DNA of 64,000 bases from Flaccisagitta enflata (lineage: Eukaryota; Chaetognatha; Sagittoidea; Aphragmophora), in the NCBI GenBank assembly GCA_965153355.1, contig OZ231127.1, forward strand, positions 19,158,001 to 19,222,000, given 5' to 3'. Every line of letters begins with the position of its first letter. The stretch's first letter is position 1. A model generated the notes under the pieces. It searched no databases, was not told the origin of the DNA, and saw only the letters and a program-made list of their open reading frames with translations. The translations under genes were made by a program, and so were the position numbers. Positions 38,901 through 50,489 of this stretch are shown one piece after another.

Positions 38901-40179
38901 TACATTACATAGAAAGTTAGTTATGTGTTATATCAGTTAGATGCTAGCATATAGAGAAACTTCTTTCATATGAAAACTTAGAGTTTTAGTGGGGAAACTT
39001 TAAAAAACGTCAAAATGCGTATATCAAGTTGGAAACGCACTCTTGTATGCAGATACTGCAGAATATACTTCCGTTATATGCCACTAGGTGATTTGGTCAA
39101 ATACTCCAAACTCTACCCACAACCTCAAATGCTCTCGTTTAATCATGAAAGACAGATCACAAAGCATTATTCCCACCTCATTGATTGCCGCGCACCTAGA
39201 GCCTTATTGCCATGCACCATTGGTCACCTAAAATCATACACCTTTCTCCTCATGATATCTGAGGCGCGCCCTATACTACTTAGGCCATAAAAAATACAAT
39301 CTACTTGGACAAGTATGAAGGTACATTACCTCTCAGGGACAACAGCTCTCTCCAGTGTTTAGGCAGTGTTTTTGATGAGTCGTTTTAGATGTACACTTTT
39401 CTTTTATAAGAACCTACTTTATAAGAACATCAAGGCTTCAAATAGCCCCAAAATTAAGAACATCTTAAGAATATACAAAGGCTTCAAATCTTGTGAAAAA
39501 AATTCCGCTTACAATATTTTTTGAAGAACATTAGGAAAACACTTGAATTTAAGTGTAATTAAAATGATATTTTATAATTTTAAAATAAACATCATAAAAA
39601 TATTCCCTGACATTAATAATTAGCGTTTTTTTTAACAGTATTTATTAGAAATGTATTTAGTGTAATTGAGTAATAGTATATTATAAGGTTTTCTATAGTT
39701 TATAATGAAAAGAGGATAGAATCGGGGACAGTTATGAAGCATTTGTAAAACATGGAGATTGTCTTACTAGTTTCACATAAGCTCTTCAGAGACAAATTTT
39801 TAATTAAAAATTACAAATTAACGCATCATTGAAAATTTGTTCTCATTTTTCTAATTCTATAGTTTATATAGTATTTGAAATTAAGAACACTCTAAGAACG
39901 TTGAAGGATTTATTTGGCCTTGAAAATAAGGACATGAAGCCTTTGAGAAAAAAAAGAGTGCATAAGCAAATCTTTGACAATGTTCCATTCTGAAACTCAC
40001 ATAAAATTCATGCATTTTGGATTTCGATATCTTACAATAGTTTCCTGCACAAAATCATTGGTCACCAATGCTTATTTTCTTCTCCAAGAGTGTCCCAGAT
40101 TATGATTAAGAGTAAATCTGAAAAAATATCGGACATTCGGTACTAAATACCACCTCTTGGATAAACCATAACCCTTACA
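38901..40179. other. Gene-free AT-rich stretch
   Basis: No supported gene. Two related blocks of TTAAGAACAT...AAGAAC...AAGGCTTCAAAT type (about 39405-39490 and 39880-39945) look like diverged copies of one element's ends, suggesting an old transposon. Confidence 0.35.
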
Positions 40180-41890
40180 ACACTACTCTGTATTTGCACC
40201 TTGTACTTTAAACTAGGAGTACTGCCACTTTTATGACGGTTTCTGGTGGTCCAACCCATGTGTAATCCATGGCAAATGAGTGCAAAAAATTTCCCAGAGC
40301 GCTTTTTGAAATATTCACATTTTTTACTTTCATGAAGTACAGGTCATTGAATTTTCCCATTTTTTGGACAATCAACCTTGTTTTGCTTATAACTTATAAA
40401 CGAATCAAGCTAGAAATGCCAGATTGGTCCCATTTTGAAGATCTCTTCAAGATCTTTCCAACCGTCACCGATTTTTTGTAAATCCGTTCAAAGACAACTG
40501 AGATATAACTTGTCAAACATAAGCAATTTCATGGGGATTGTGGACAATTTTCCAGGTTGTGGAATTTTTCTCATTTTTGGAACAATTTACTTGTTTTGCT
40601 TGTAACTTTTGAACGAATTAAGCTAGAATTGCCAGATTGGTCCCATTTTAAAGAATTTTTGAAGCTCTTTCAAACTGTCACAAATTTTTTGTGAATCCGT
40701 AAAGAAATGGCTGAGTTTTGACTTGTCAAACATGAGCATTATTATGATGATTTGGAGCGATTTTCCCACCATCTTTTTCAGTCTTATTTTGACTTTATAT
40801 ACCTCCTTCGCTCCTTACATCTGTTTAAAAGTCATTATGTGTATGTCAGTTCATCTATTGTTGTCTGTCAGTCAATCTGTTGGCCTTTGGAAAGGGCTGA
40901 TTTGATAATAGAGAGGGTTGATTAGAGGCTTGACAGTGTTGATTTGAAGCTTGGGAGGGCAGAATTGTCAATTGAGGTATAATAATCGCAAAAGCGTTAG
41001 ATGATCAGCGGTACCCGTGCCCTGCCCAAGTAAGTATGATTAAGGCTGAGGGAGGGAGCAGGGCAGCGGCCCCGAAGGGGTCGATGACCTATGCTTTCAC
41101 ACATATGAGGAATTATCTCCTCCTTTTGGGCAGCGGCCCCGAAGGGGCCGATGACCTATGCTTTCACACAGGAGAAATTTCTCCTTCTCCTTCTCTTCTT
41201 CTTCTTCGTACCCCCCCCCCCCCGCTTTTAGCCTCGAGACCCAAATCCCGGCCTTGAGGCCTAAATCCTAGCCTCGAAACCCAAATCCAAGCCTCAAGGT
41301 CCAAATCCAAGCCTTGAGGCCCAAAACCCAGCCCCGAGGGCTCAAATCTCTAGCCTCCCGAGGCCCAAATCTTAGCCTCTGCTCAATCTCAGCCTCCTCG
41401 AGGCTCAAATCCCAGCACGAGGCCCAAATCCCAGCCTCGAGGCTCAAACCCCACCCTAAGGCCCAAATCCCAGCCTCGGAGGCTCAAATCCCAATCTCGA
41501 GGCTCAAATCCTGGTCTGGAGGCTCAAATTTCAGCCACGAGGCTCAAATCCCCGCCTCTGCGCTCAAATCCCAGCCTCCAGAAGGCTGAATCGAGGTTTG
41601 AGAAGGCTGAATTGAGGAGTAAGAAGGCTGGACAGAGGAGGGGGGATGAACAAATGGAAGGAACCAGGCGCTTAAGGGCAATGTGGTCAATGATACTTTA
41701 TAGGTAGCGGTCCCTAAGGGGACAAACTCCTGTAAAACACAGTGGACTTTTGTTGGTTCATCCGTCCTTTCATCCATTTGTCTGTATTTTGGTCACCCCC
41801 ATTAAGAATCTAGCCTCCTGGGCCTGGAATAAGCCCTCCAAGGCCTGAATTCTGCCCTCTCAAGCCTGAAATCTGCCCTCTCAGACCCCA
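40180..41890 (+). repeat. Left copy of a large inverted repeat (with tandem-unit core)
   Basis: The outer ~800 bases (40180-40980) match the complement of about 53440-54246, and 41590-41885 matches the complement of about 53150-53450. Between these lies extra sequence: two GGCAGCGGCCCCGAAGGGG blocks and an array of an 18-20 bp unit CCCAAATCCCAGCCTCGAGG (41222-41580). No credible coding sequence. Confidence 0.7.
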
Positions 41891-42370
41891 CAGAATTTCA
41901 AGTCGGGGGTCTAACCCAGCAAAATAGTACATTCGTCACCTCTTATCATGTAGATAGACGGTATGTGTTCGAAAATCCGTTTGCTTTTTGTTTTCCGTTA
42001 GTTTCAGCTTCCTCTATTTTTCATGATCTTCTCTCTCAGGACTTAGGAAATTTCTAGCAAAAAAAATCAGTGGAGGCTAACTTGTGAAAATAAGTAAGTC
42101 TCTTATCAATCACTCAGTCCTATAATCGACCAAAAAAATTTTTTCTCCCTGTCGAGTCTATTTGCAGATGGAGTTGTTACGCTTAAATATTCAAGTTGTT
42201 CCTGATAAGACAATTTTGCTCAATTCATTTCTCATCATAATAGAATGGTTCCTGAGCTATCAATGTCCTCACTGAGAACTCCTTAGTACATGATTGCATA
42301 GCATTGCATGGTTTCGAAAAAAAAAATCGTCAAACAACGTTTTAGGATTCCAAAAAGTTCATTCATAAGG

Positions 42371-42510
42371 AACAAGGCCGGATACATGGCCATACCAGTT
42401 GCGGACGGGTGGGCAGGGGCGGGAATGCGCGTTTTTACACTTTTGCTGACGGACGGGCGAACGGACGGACGGACAAAGGCTCTTAAAGAGTTGCGTATCC
42501 GCAACTTATA
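42371..42510 (+). mobile_element. Helitron-like (GTCY)n element, compact copy
   Basis: AACAAGGCCGGATACATGGCC (5' hairpin), block GTTGCGGACGGGTGGGCAGG, GGACGGACGGAC core, 3' hairpin AGTTGCG-TATC-CGCAACT and a CTTA end. At 140 bp it is close to the 30661-30812 copy. Confidence 0.78.
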
Positions 42511-42591
42511 ACGAATTCAAGTAAAAAAATATACTGTGTTATTGTTCTACTGTTACTGTTCATATGTGTTTGAATTAACAGTTTAGTTACA

Positions 42592-42611
42592 GAGAGAGAG
42601 AGAGTGAGAGT

Positions 42612-42699
<88 letters not shown>
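42592..42699. repeat. (GA)n microsatellite
   Basis: (GA)n with GTGA interruptions at the left edge. A helitron-like fragment (CCCTGCCCAAATG...CCAGCCTTGTAAT, about 42725-42808) abuts it. Confidence 0.85.
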
Positions 42700-42703
<4 letters not shown>

Positions 42704-42878
42704 GTAGCCATCGGAAGTTGAGGTCACTGTCACTATCCCTGCCCAAATGCCCAAGTGACCTCACCTACGCATGCACGCACCTGGGGTAGCCATTTATCCA
42801 GCCTTGTAATTCCTACTGTCGTCCTTACTTTCGGTCATTCATTAATTGTTTCTAATTACGTTGATAATTCACTGCTTA

Positions 42879-43077
42879 TTAGTCGCGTGCACGAGACTCT
42901 ACACCCCGCTTTGTCGGTCCGTCTGATGGTTGGTTGGTTGGTGGGTCTGTCCAACTTCACTTTTTTTTACGTTTTTTGTTCTGTGGCGTCACCGCTCCTG
43001 CCCAAATGATCTTGTGACCTCAAATATGGCCCCAGCCCACCTGCACGCAACTGGCGTAGCCGTGTGTCCAGCTTCGT
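42879..43077 (-). mobile_element. Helitron-like (GTCY)n element
   Basis: TTAGTCGCGTGCACGAGACT (hairpin with one mismatch), CTTTGTCGGTCCGTC, (GGTT)n, conserved CCGCTCCTGCCCAAATG and GCCCCAGCCCACCTGC blocks, and the end GTGTGTCCAGCTTCGTTAG. Confidence 0.68.
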
Positions 43078-43170
43078 TAGTTGAGAGACTTAGTCTGTCT
43101 GTCTGTCTGTCTGTCTCTACGCAATTCCCATCAATCCATCTATAGACCAAAGGAGGAATAATGGAAGGAA

Positions 43171-43407
43171 ACTAGTGACGCAGGGTCACAATATTGTTAC
43201 GGACGGGTGGGCAGGGGCATGAAACCTCCATCCACACCCATGACCGCACACTCGCACACACATACAATTGCAACTGCAGCATCAAAAATGCGCGTTTTCA
43301 CACTTTTCGACCCAATCATCACAGATGGATCATCACTGACGGACCAACAGACAGACCGACGGACAGAAAAAACCTCTAATAAAGCTGCGTGTCCGGAACT
43401 AAAAAGC
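43171..43407 (+). mobile_element. Helitron-like (GTCY)n element, longer variant
   Basis: GTGACGCAGGGTCACAATATTGTTACGG resembles the start of the 30511 copy (GTGACACGGGGTAACAATATC). The GGACGGGTGGGCAGGGGC block, a GACCGACGGACAG core and the terminal GCTGCGTGTCCGGAACTAAA follow. Confidence 0.62.
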
Positions 43408-43465
43408 TAACTCTGCACAGAAAGAGGAAGCAAAAAAATCGACTTTTAAAAAAAGAACGAATGAA

Positions 43466-43753
43466 AAACAAGCCCGACCGGGCAACGATGCGTCCGGGCC
43501 GTGTCTCTGGGTGTATGGATCATGTGACATATATGGAGAGACATATGGACGAACAGACGGATGAAACGACTAAGTGGTAAAGGAGGCTGTCAAAAAAAAT
43601 GTTGGTTTATCATCTGTTTCAGTATAGGATCTCACAGTGGCCAAAAGCAATCGAGAAACGCGGTTTTTGCACTTGCGTAACGGACGGACGGATGGACAGA
43701 CGGACAGACAGACCCTCTTATAGAGATGCGTTCCTGACGGACGCATCTAAAAA
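43466..43753 (+). mobile_element. Helitron-like element, subfamily B
   Basis: AACAAGCCCGACCGGGC start, GATGCGTCCGGGC block, a GGACGGACGGATGGACAG core, and 3' hairpin AGATGCGT-TCCTGACGG-ACGCATCT followed by AAAAA. It is nearly identical in plan to the copy at 37317. Confidence 0.75.
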
Positions 43754-43769
43754 CAAGGAATAAAGAAAG

Positions 43770-43772
43770 GAA

Positions 43773-43837
<65 letters not shown>
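43770..43837. repeat. (GAAA)n microsatellite
   Basis: Sixteen or so copies of GAAA starting just past the A-rich end of a subfamily B element. Confidence 0.88.
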
Positions 43838-43924
43838 CTGCGCAACTTGATCTGTCACCCGCGTGATTTTTTAATAAGCGAAACGGGCTGACAAACCAAT
43901 TGATGTACTTAGTGACTGACAGAA

Positions 43925-44225
43925 AAACAAGCCCGACCGGGCAACAATGCGTACAGCCTGTTTCTCTGCGTGTATTGAACATGTGACATGAATGGAGAGA
44001 CAGATGGACAGATGGACAGATGAAACGACTGAGTCGCAAAGGAGACTCTCAAAACATGTTTGACGTTCGTTTGATTCGTTACAGGATCTCACCGAGGCCA
44101 AAAAAAAAGCCAAAAAACGCGGTTTTCGCACAGGCGTTACAGACCGACGGATGGACTGACGGACCGACAGACCGACGGACGGACCGACAGACCCTCTTAT
44201 AGAGATGCGAGGACGCATCTAAAAA
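43925..44225 (+). mobile_element. Helitron-like element, subfamily B, shortened hairpin
   Basis: AACAAGCCCGACCGGGC start, a GGACCGAC core, and a 3' end AGATGCG-AGG-ACGCATCT followed by AAAAA. The loop is shorter by six bases but the stem is kept. Confidence 0.73.
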
Positions 44226-44265
44226 GTGAGAAAAAGAGAAAGAGAGAAAGGAAGGAGGAAAGGAA

Positions 44266-44420
44266 ACAAGGTCGGATACACGGCAAGATAGTCATAGACG
44301 ATTGGGCAGGAGCTGCAATGCAAAAAACGCTCGTAGTTCAGGATTAGGACGGACCAATCTACCGAAGGACCGACACAGCAAGGTGTATAGACGCTGAGAC
44401 GCATGCCCGCGACTTAAAAG
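44266..44420 (+). mobile_element. Helitron-like (GTCY)n element, diverged
   Basis: AACAAGGTCGGATACACGGC, GATTGGGCAGGAGC, GGACGGACC...GGACCGAC core, end CCCGCGACTTAAAAG. Confidence 0.6.
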
Positions 44421-44947
44421 ACGAGACAAACAGTTCCAATCAGTTAACACAATCAATGCCTCATCCGTGCGATTTTCGAGGCGCAATGGAATGTCATACC
44501 AACTGACGGATAATAAACTTTTAAGGCCATTGACGATCCTATCACATGCGCCACATTTAGGCGGAAAATGTGGGAACATAGTAACCATAGTAAATATTAC
44601 TCCAGTACCATGAAATTTGAACTGGAGGTAGCTTTTTAGTAGCATTTTCATTTAGTGTTATGATTCAATCATAATTCACCTCATAAATGGGGTATTTCAG
44701 CCAAGATGTTGAAATTTCAAAATCAAAATGTTGCTGATTATTCCCGCTTTGAAATCAAGTGAAATTTTTCATCTTTAAAAGACTTTTACAGGACCCTTAG
44801 CAACAGAGAGTGACCAAAATTGACTGTCAATCATGCATATGAGTATCTTAAAGTAATTGAATTGAATATTGTTGGTTTTTGGCCCTTAAAAAGCGCAATG
44901 CTGGATAAACTGACAAAGAAGAAAAAAAATGCAGAAATTCAGTTTTT

Positions 44948-46790
44948 GTCCCCGACGAAAAGTTTTCGTCGGTGACTATGAGGTGGACCTGATCGTGTAG
45001 TCTGTCTGTTCGTTTGTCTGTCTGGCGTTTAAAACCTTCTCATATTTTTTGAACTAGACTTCAGAAGTTCATGAAACTTTACCAGTGTTATTTTTATGTC
45101 AATGGGAGCTTGTGTACCAATTTTCAGAAAAATTCATTAACTTTTACTTCCCTTTGCCTATTATTTTTGTAGTAATATTTTACTTGACTTAGGCAATTTA
45201 CATAGGTAAAGGGTAGTAAACCTATGTGAATTTTTTTAAAATTTGGTATACAAGTAAAGGGTACTAAATAAACAACCCCTGCAAAATTTGACTTAAATCT
45301 GAAGTCTGGTTTATGAGATATTAGCTTATTTATTTATGTAGTAGTATGTTGCTAGGACTTAGGCAATTTACATAGGCAAAGGATAGTATAGGTATGTGAA
45401 TTTTTTCTTATTTAGTACACAAGTAAAGGGTAGTAAATAAACAACTCCTGCAAAATTCGAATTAAATCTTAAGTCTGGTTTGAGAGATTTTAGCTTATTT
45501 ATGTAGTAATATGTTACTATGACTTAGGCAGTTTATATAGGCAAAGGGTAGCAAAGTTATGTGAATTCTTTTTTAATTTGGTATACAAGTAAAGGATATT
45601 AATTGAACTGCCCCTGCAAAATTCGAATTAAATCTGAAGTCTGGTTTATAAGATATTAGCTTATTAATGTAGTAATATGTTACTAGGACTCAGGCAATTT
45701 ATATAGAAGATTGGAGTTGATGAATTCTTTTACTTCTGCCTATTTATTACATTCTGATTTTTCTTTTCTTTAGGTTTGCCATCATGTATTTCAAGATTCA
45801 TCTTCAACTACTGTCATCATCTTCAACTTACGTAATCATCTTCAACTACTGTCATCATCTTCAACTACTGTCATCATCTTCAACTACTGGTCTTTCTATC
45901 TCTTCAACTACTGTCATCATCTTCAACTACTGTCATCATCTTCAACTACTGTCATCATCTTCAACTACTGTCATCATCTTCAACTACTGTCATCATCTTC
46001 AACTACTGTCATCATCTTCAACTACTGTCATCATCTTCAACTACTGTCATCATCTTCAACTACTGTCATCATCTTCAACAACTGTCATCATCTTCAACTA
46101 CTGTCATCATCTTCAACTACTGTCATCATCTTCAACTACTGTCATCATCTGCAACTACTGTCATCATCTGCAACTACTGTCATCATCTGCAACTACTGTC
46201 ATCATCTGCGACTACTGTCATCATCTGCGACTACTGTCATCATTTGCAACTACTGTCATCATCTGCAACTACTGTCATCATCTGCAACTACTGTCATCAT
46301 CTGCAACTACTGTCATCATCTGCAACTACTGTCATCATCTGCAACTACTGTCATCATCTGCAACTACTGTCATCATCCTCAACTACTGTCATCATCCTCA
46401 TCTACTGTCATCATCCTCGACCACTGTCATCATCTTCGACTACTAAATTTTTTTTTTTTTGAACAATTTTTTGAAATTTTTTTTGAAATTTTTTAAAAAA
46501 ATTTTAAATAATTTTTTGAAAAAAAAATTTTTTTTTTGAAATAATTTTAGAATATTTTTTTCTTAGATTTTTGTTGTCATTATCATTCATCGTTGTCATC
46601 AACATCATCCACTATTGTTATCATTTTCAAGTTTTGTCATCATTAAAACATTATTGAATATCTTTTTTTTCTCTTGAAATTGCTCTTGTCGTGTATCTCA
46701 TCGAGTTGCGTTTACGCAACGAGAAAGCTTCAAAAATTAGTCCCCAGTCGGGGACTGTAATTTTGAAGCTTTTTGCAAGGCAGCTTATGC
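44948..46790 (+). mobile_element. Hairpin-ended element with 167-bp and 19-bp tandem arrays
   Basis: Starts with the hairpin CCGACGAAAA/GTTTTCGTCGG (44951-44972), then GTCTGTCTGTTCG. Next come about 3.3 units of a ~167-bp repeat (45168-45705), each containing ACTTAGGCAATTTACATAG, then a 19-bp minisatellite. Two more hairpins lie at the right: GAGTTGCG-TTTA-CGCAAC and GCTTCAAAA...TTTTGAAGC (46704-46775). Its first ~400 bases reappear inverted at 48960-49375. The boundaries are tentative. Confidence 0.55.
45808..46446. repeat. 19-bp minisatellite (TTCAACTACTGTCATCATC)n
   Basis: About 33 nearly perfect units. Blocks of units share variants (TTCAAC, then TGCAAC, then TGCGAC, then TCCTCAAC), showing local amplification. 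Because 19 is not a multiple of 3 the long open frame cycles through three readings, so it is an artefact, not a gene. Confidence 0.93.
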
Positions 46791-47027
46791 GGGATAGAAT
46801 ACAAAACACTATTTCTTACATTCATAGGGCATCTTTATCTCATTGTTTATGCCTATGGTTGCCTAAACTTAGGTTTTATACTTTCTCCATTTAATTGTGG
46901 AGGTTTTCTTTTGCTTTGAATGACAATAGTAACACTTCATCGTCACTTGGTAGATCATTTTCCGCCTAAATGTGGCGCATGTGTTATTGTAAACAAAATT
47001 ATATGAATGTGTAAAGAGTGCAAGCGG

Positions 47028-47220
47028 TTCACCAACGGTTCACAAACGTTCACGAACATTCACGGATGTTCACAAACGTTAACGAAACTTCACGCACATT
47101 CACGAACACTCACAAGCGTTCACAAGCTTTCACAACATTCACAAATGTTCACAAACATTCGCAAATGTACACAAACATTCTTGAATGTTCTTGAACATTC
47201 GCAAACGTTCTTGAATTTTG
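47028..47220. repeat. 10-bp minisatellite (TTCACAAACR)n
   Basis: About eighteen diverged units alternating TTCACAAACG and TTCACGAACA-like forms. Confidence 0.75.
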
Positions 47221-47354
47221 AAGTTTAAGTGAGATTTTCAATAGATACGTCCTCTTTAGATATTAAAATACTAATTATTAGGATATAAAGATATTAGGAT
47301 ATAATGATATGAATATATCAAAATATTGTGACAAAGAGAAAAGTATAAACTGAT

Positions 47355-47850
47355 TCCTCCATCACCCCCACTCACGCCTCCCCAGCCTCCACGCCTCCTC
47401 TCTACCACCCCACACCTTCCAACCCCACCCCTCACACCTCCTCACCCCCCCTCCCACGCCCCATGCCTTCCCATCAACCCCACGGCTCCCCACCCTCCCC
47501 CACGCCTCCCCACCCCCCTCCACAACACCTCCTCACAAAGAGACAAGAAGGGACATGGAGAGACCTCAAGGGACATAAAGAGACATGAGGAAACAAGAGG
47601 AGACATGAGACTTGAAGAGACTTGAAGAGACATGAAGACACAGGAAGAGACATGAAGAGTCATGAGGAGACATAAGAGACATGAGACACAGGCGACATAG
47701 GAGACAAAGGAGACAATGAAGACATAAGATAGAAAAGAGACATAAGAGACATACACGAGCCATGAGAGACAAAACAGACAAAACAGACGAATGAAATATA
47801 AGAGACATGAAAAGACATGACAAGACCTAAAGAGGAATGAAGAGAAAACA
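47355..47850. repeat. C-rich block followed by a purine-rich AGAGACATGA array
   Basis: 47355-47535 is almost free of G (C/A/T with CCTCC and CACCCC repeats). 47535-47850 switches to degenerate AGAGACATRA units with almost no T runs and few pyrimidines. The strand composition flips abruptly at about 47535. Confidence 0.7.
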
Positions 47851-47859
47851 CACACGCAC

Positions 47860-47864
47860 ACAGA

Positions 47865-47958
<94 letters not shown>
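47860..47958. repeat. (CA)n microsatellite
   Basis: About 100 bases of (CA)n, followed by AGATGCGAGAACGCATCTGAAAA, a stray subfamily B 3' hairpin. Confidence 0.88.
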
Positions 47959-47962
<4 letters not shown>

Positions 47963-48058
47963 GATGCGAGAACGCATCTGAAAAGGGTTTTCGAAAATCA
48001 AACTCATTCGTTCATTCAAAGAAGAAAAGAAACAAAGCAAGAAACAAACAAACAAACA

Positions 48059-48210
48059 AACAAGGCCTGATACACAGCTACCCCAGTCCCGTGCGGGTTG
48101 GCATGGGCAACTTAAGCAAAAACCGCAAAAACAAAAACTTAACCAACAGACCGACCGTTGGACCTACCTAAGCAAGGTGTTAGGTCGCGTAACACGCGGC
48201 TCAAAAAAAT
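48059..48210 (+). mobile_element. Helitron-like (GTCY)n element, diverged
   Basis: AACAAGGCCTGATACACAGC, CGTGCGGGTTGGCATGGGC, GACCGACCGTTGG core, and the end GTCGCGTAACACGCGGCTCAAAA (hairpin GTCGCG-TAA-CACGCGGC, imperfect). Confidence 0.6.
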
Positions 48211-48229
48211 GTTTGTCCACACGACTCTC

Positions 48230-48230
<1 letters not shown>

Positions 48231-48313
<83 letters not shown>

Positions 48314-48336
48314 TGTGTGTATGTGTGTGTGTGTGT
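48231..48336. repeat. (GT)n microsatellite
   Basis: About 105 bases of (GT)n with ACGT and ATGT interruptions near the right end. Confidence 0.88.
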
Positions 48337-48400
48337 CTCCAAGTACAGTTGAGCCTCTCTAAAGCGCATGTCAAGATACGGATAAAAACTGTGCCATATA

Positions 48401-48836
48401 CAGTACGGTGGGAGCAATAAGGGCAGTACAAAGAGCCTTCTATATTGTTACTGTTTGACGGAAGAATTTAAAGCTTTAGTTTTTTTGAAAGCTGATGGTC
48501 CAAGGTATTGAGTGAACATAAAATTCCACACCAAGTGATTTAAAACAAAATTGACAATTGATTTCCATTTATTGCATGTGACCCAATAGCTCTATTGGTA
48601 GAGTGCTGAACTTGAGAGAAGTGACTTCTCCTCTTCAGAATCACAGGCTCAATCCCAGAGAGGTGTTGCACTTTTTTTCTTTTTGGTCAACAGTTAAAGC
48701 TAGAGGTATGAAACTATATTCACTCAAAGCTCTTGCTCATCAGCTTTCAGATAAACTATAGATCAAGCTATTTCATTAAGATAGTGCAGCAGGAAATGAC
48801 CCTCCATCTGAGACCCTCATTGCTCCCATCGTACAG
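48401..48836. mobile_element. 436-bp MITE with TA target duplication
   Basis: Inverted ends CAGTACGGTGGGAGCAATAA and, from the right, CTGTACGATGGGAGCAATGA are flanked by TA on both sides (48399-48400, 48837-48838). No coding capacity. TA duplication and short TIRs suit the Tc1/mariner group. A tRNA-like segment lies inside. Confidence 0.75.
48580..48665 (+). ncRNA. tRNA-like segment (SINE head) inside the MITE
   Basis: Has an A box TAGCTCTATTGG (48587-48598) and B box GGCTCAATCCC (48646-48656, one mismatch from consensus) with the long spacing of a class II-like or variable-arm tRNA. Stems pair poorly, so it is a tRNA-derived promoter, not a tRNA gene. Confidence 0.5.
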
Positions 48837-48959
48837 TAGGCTATACAAGAAACTACCTTTTACCAGTACATTGGACTACCGCCTTTTCTTCACCTGATTA
48901 AACGATATTTCGAATTTAACATCCTGTTTCTATGGTCCAAAAATTTCAACGGCTTTTAT

Positions 48960-49375
48960 CATGTTTTTTTACTTACACCTCGTAACAAGTTACTAGATAA
49001 ATAAGCTAATATCTAATGAAAAAGACTTCAGATTTAATTCAAATTTTGCAAGGGTTGTTAATTTAGTACCCTATACTTGTGTACCAAATAATAAAAAAAA
49101 TCACATACTTTTACTACCCTCTACCTTTGTAAATCGCCAAAGTTCAGTAAAATATTACTGCAAAAATAATAGGCAAGGGGTTGTAAAAGTTTATGAATTT
49201 TTCTGAAAATCAGTACACAAATTAGTACACAAGCTCCCATTGACATAAAAATATCACTGGTAAACTTCAAAGTCTGGTTCACAAGATATGAGAAGGTTTC
49301 ACACGAACTAATTAACAGACTACACAATCAGGTCCATCACATCGTCCCACGGATCTGATTGCCGTGGGACAAAAA
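48960..49375 (-). mobile_element. Inverted copy of the 44948 element's left part
   Basis: Complementary to about 44990-45390 (e.g. CAATGGGAGCTTGTGTACCA in inverted form near 49225). It ends in a hairpin CGTCCCACGG...CCGTGGGAC (49345-49371) whose bases differ from the 44951 hairpin although the stem is kept. Confidence 0.65.
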
Positions 49376-50470
49376 ATCTAACAAAAAAAAAGCTTTCTAC
49401 TGAAAATATTCAAAGCAAGATCAACACATCATTGCCCGATTGGGCTTGTTTTTTCAGTTCTTTTTTATTTGTTTGCTTGTTCGTCTTTTTTTTGTTCGCA
49501 TGTTCCGCTCTTTTCTTTCTCATTGGGCCCATCGACGACAACAAACGCTACTGTTTCCATTGAACGCAATTACAGCATGAACACATATTCCAAAAAATCA
49601 ATTGTCCTACGAGGGAGTGAGCGAAGTGAGTGATCAAATCCGTGAATAGGGCGAGCAAGCGTAGCGAGCGTGACAAAGCCGAACGCTGAGGAATGAGCAG
49701 TACGACCGAGTGGCCCGTTTGAATTAGAGTGAAAACGCGATCGTCTGTGACTAAAAACAAACCTATTTTTACTTCTTGCAGTCAGATTTTCCTCTCGATC
49801 ATTCCCCCTTGCTCTTTTCAACTACTTCTGTTTGTTTGTTCGTAACCGAACCGAACCGATGAAGACTATTGAATGATAATCTGATTGACTGATCAGAAAG
49901 AGATGCTTACGACAGAGTAGAATCCACAGTTAAAAATGACGTCAAATCTCATTTCTTAGCTTGAGGATGTAAGATTATGAGTGAATAAAATTTCGATACT
50001 GATTTAGATGACTTAGAGAAAGGTCCGGCGAACTCGACTCAAGAAAAAAATAAAATGTCAAAAAACTATCGCCCCGCACCCGGTCGCAAAAATCAAGTTT
50101 TGTTTTATCAACGGACCATGGAATGGACCTTAGACGTCATAAAATGATCGCCTGCGCATATCTGCTCACCCTTGAAACAAACATATGATTTCACGTGGCA
50201 TCTCAACAAACGTTCCGAAATTAAATAACAACAACCACGAAAAGACTCTCGGACCATCTGTCAATCCTGAAGATTTCAATTCAATCGACGAAGAAACATG
50301 CAAGTTATGGCTCATCCGTAAAAAGTGAGAAAATCAACTTGGTCATTTTTTACGCAAAAAATATGAATTGATAAAAAACAACTTTGCCTGAGCATTAGGC
50401 ATTGGTCTGGGGTTAGAATACGCCGGTTCATTTTTTTTCAAAAGCACGTCTGTTTCTTAGCAGAGACCCT
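49376..50470. other. Gene-free stretch
   Basis: No credible coding sequence. It holds a TGCCCGATTGGGCTTGTTTTT remnant of a subfamily B 5' end (about 49432-49452, minus orientation). Two adjacent similar blocks GGGAGTGAGCGAAGTGAGTG and GGGCGAGCAAGCGTAGCGAG lie at 49613-49670. Confidence 0.35.
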
Positions 50471-50489
50471 CCCGACTTGAAAGTCTGTG

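Noticed and set aside
45784-46446. 220-residue open frame; also considered as a CRISPR-like array
   Set aside because: It is a 19-bp head-to-tail minisatellite with no spacers, in animal DNA. The frame cycles every 57 bases.
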